This document shows, in pieces, positions 63,476-64,000 of a stretch of 64,000 nt of DNA. Below the pieces are notes generated by a model. It was not told the origin of the DNA. It saw only the letters and a program-made list of their open reading frames with translations, and ran no database searches. The stretch comes from Mesorhabditis belari (taxonomy: Eukaryota > Nematoda > Chromadorea > Rhabditida > Rhabditidae). The translations under genes and the position numbers were made by a program. Within the stretch, counting starts at the first letter, position 1. Each line of letters opens with the position of its first letter. The stretch covers positions 652,001 to 716,000 of the forward strand of contig CAUEEP010000754.1 in assembly GCA_958450365.1 (NCBI GenBank), in the 5' to 3' direction.

Positions 63476-63755
63476 TTCTTTCTTTTATCTTTTCTTATCT
63501 TTCTTATTTCTCATCTTTTCTTATCTTTTCTTATCTTTTCCTTCTTTTCCTTTCCTTTCTTTTCCTTCTTTTCCTGTCTTTTCTTTCTTTTCCTTTCTTT
63601 TCTTATCTTTTCCTTTCTTCCTTTCTTTTCCTTCTTTTCCTTTCTTTCCCTTCTTTTCCTTTCTTTTCCTTCTTTTCCTGTCTTTTCCTTCTTTTCTTAT
63701 CTTTTCTTATCTTTTCTTATCTTTTCCTTTCTTTTCCTTTCTTTTCTTTTCTATA
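63476..63755. repeat. Pyrimidine array CTTTTCCTTTCTTTTCTTAT
   Basis: Irregular TTTTC(C)TT units. The frame of Phe/Leu/Ser across it is an artefact. Confidence 0.88.
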
Positions 63756-64000
63756 AATGTTTCAAAATCTCATGTTAAACCCTGAAAAAAATGATTTTTT
63801 AAAGGGTCAACCAAGCACATTTCTCGATTTCATGTTTTTTAGCTTCTCTTAGCTTTCTTTTTTCTTTTCTCCTTTCTTTTTTCGATTTTTCCCATTCGAG
63901 ATGTGTCAGCTGTGTGATTTGGCCTCATTTTGCAGACAGAACTTTAGAAAAAGGCTCTTTTAAAGCCCTGAAACCAATACAAAATCAAGCCTTAGAACGC

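Overview
The window looks like genomic DNA of a rhabditid-type nematode. The evidence read from the sequence: many interstitial arrays of TTAGGC, the nematode telomere hexamer; an exact copy of the 22-nt nematode spliced leader SL1 (61923-61944) plus two near-exact copies; short introns (58-93 nt) with TTTCAG-type acceptors next to long repeat-filled ones; a mariner element at a TA site; and three paralogous gene segments resembling ligand-binding ectodomains of nematode receptor guanylyl cyclases (gcy, ANF-receptor fold). Genus cannot be decided from this sequence. Such minisatellite load would fit Mesorhabditis, but that is a guess.

Protein-coding content is low. The supported genes all lie on the + strand: gcy-like C (ten phase-compatible exons, about 32105-38694, with a possible further exon at 41774-41852), gcy-like A (one long exon, 45676-46576) and gcy-like B (one long exon, 60834-61629). 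All three end at the same codon phase and homologous position in a 5' splice site. C carries eight introns inside the region that A and B encode without introns. I found no kinase-homology or cyclase exons for any of them, so all three are partial in this window, either pseudogenes or genes with distant small exons. Other coding traces are LINE reverse-transcriptase C-termini (159-464, 603-908, 17605-17868, about 20020-20172) and an internally deleted mariner transposase (17962-18877).

Most of the rest is tandem repeat: dozens of unrelated 6-27 bp minisatellites, each up to about 1.6 kb, and three blocks of a ~143 bp satellite (5387-6112, 6756-7430, 8210-8720). Between them lie foldback or MITE-like elements (8733-9272, 9371-9872, 26303-27100, 42030-42510, 46722-46876, 49436-50065, 50830-51020) and many tRNA-like Pol III promoter modules. 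Three foldbacks carry tRNA-like modules in divergent, head-to-head orientation. Three other elements pair a leftward tRNA-like module with a rightward SL1 sequence about 150 bp away, like a divergent promoter. A separate ~50 bp dispersed motif (TACTTTGTGC ... GTAAACGCAC ... CACTGAATTC) recurs at least 13 times on both strands.

Layout: 1-5 kb LINE tails and minisatellites; 5-9 kb satellite; 8.7-12 kb tRNA foldbacks and a MITE; 12-22 kb minisatellites, LINE and mariner; 22-27 kb tRNA/SL1 elements and foldbacks; 27-32 kb minisatellites and TTAGGC arrays; 32-39 kb gcy-like C; 39-45 kb tRNA-like cluster and minisatellites; 45.7-46.6 kb gcy-like A; 47-60 kb repeats, MITEs and a segmental duplication; 60.8-61.6 kb gcy-like B; then a third tRNA/SL1 element and simple repeats to the end.
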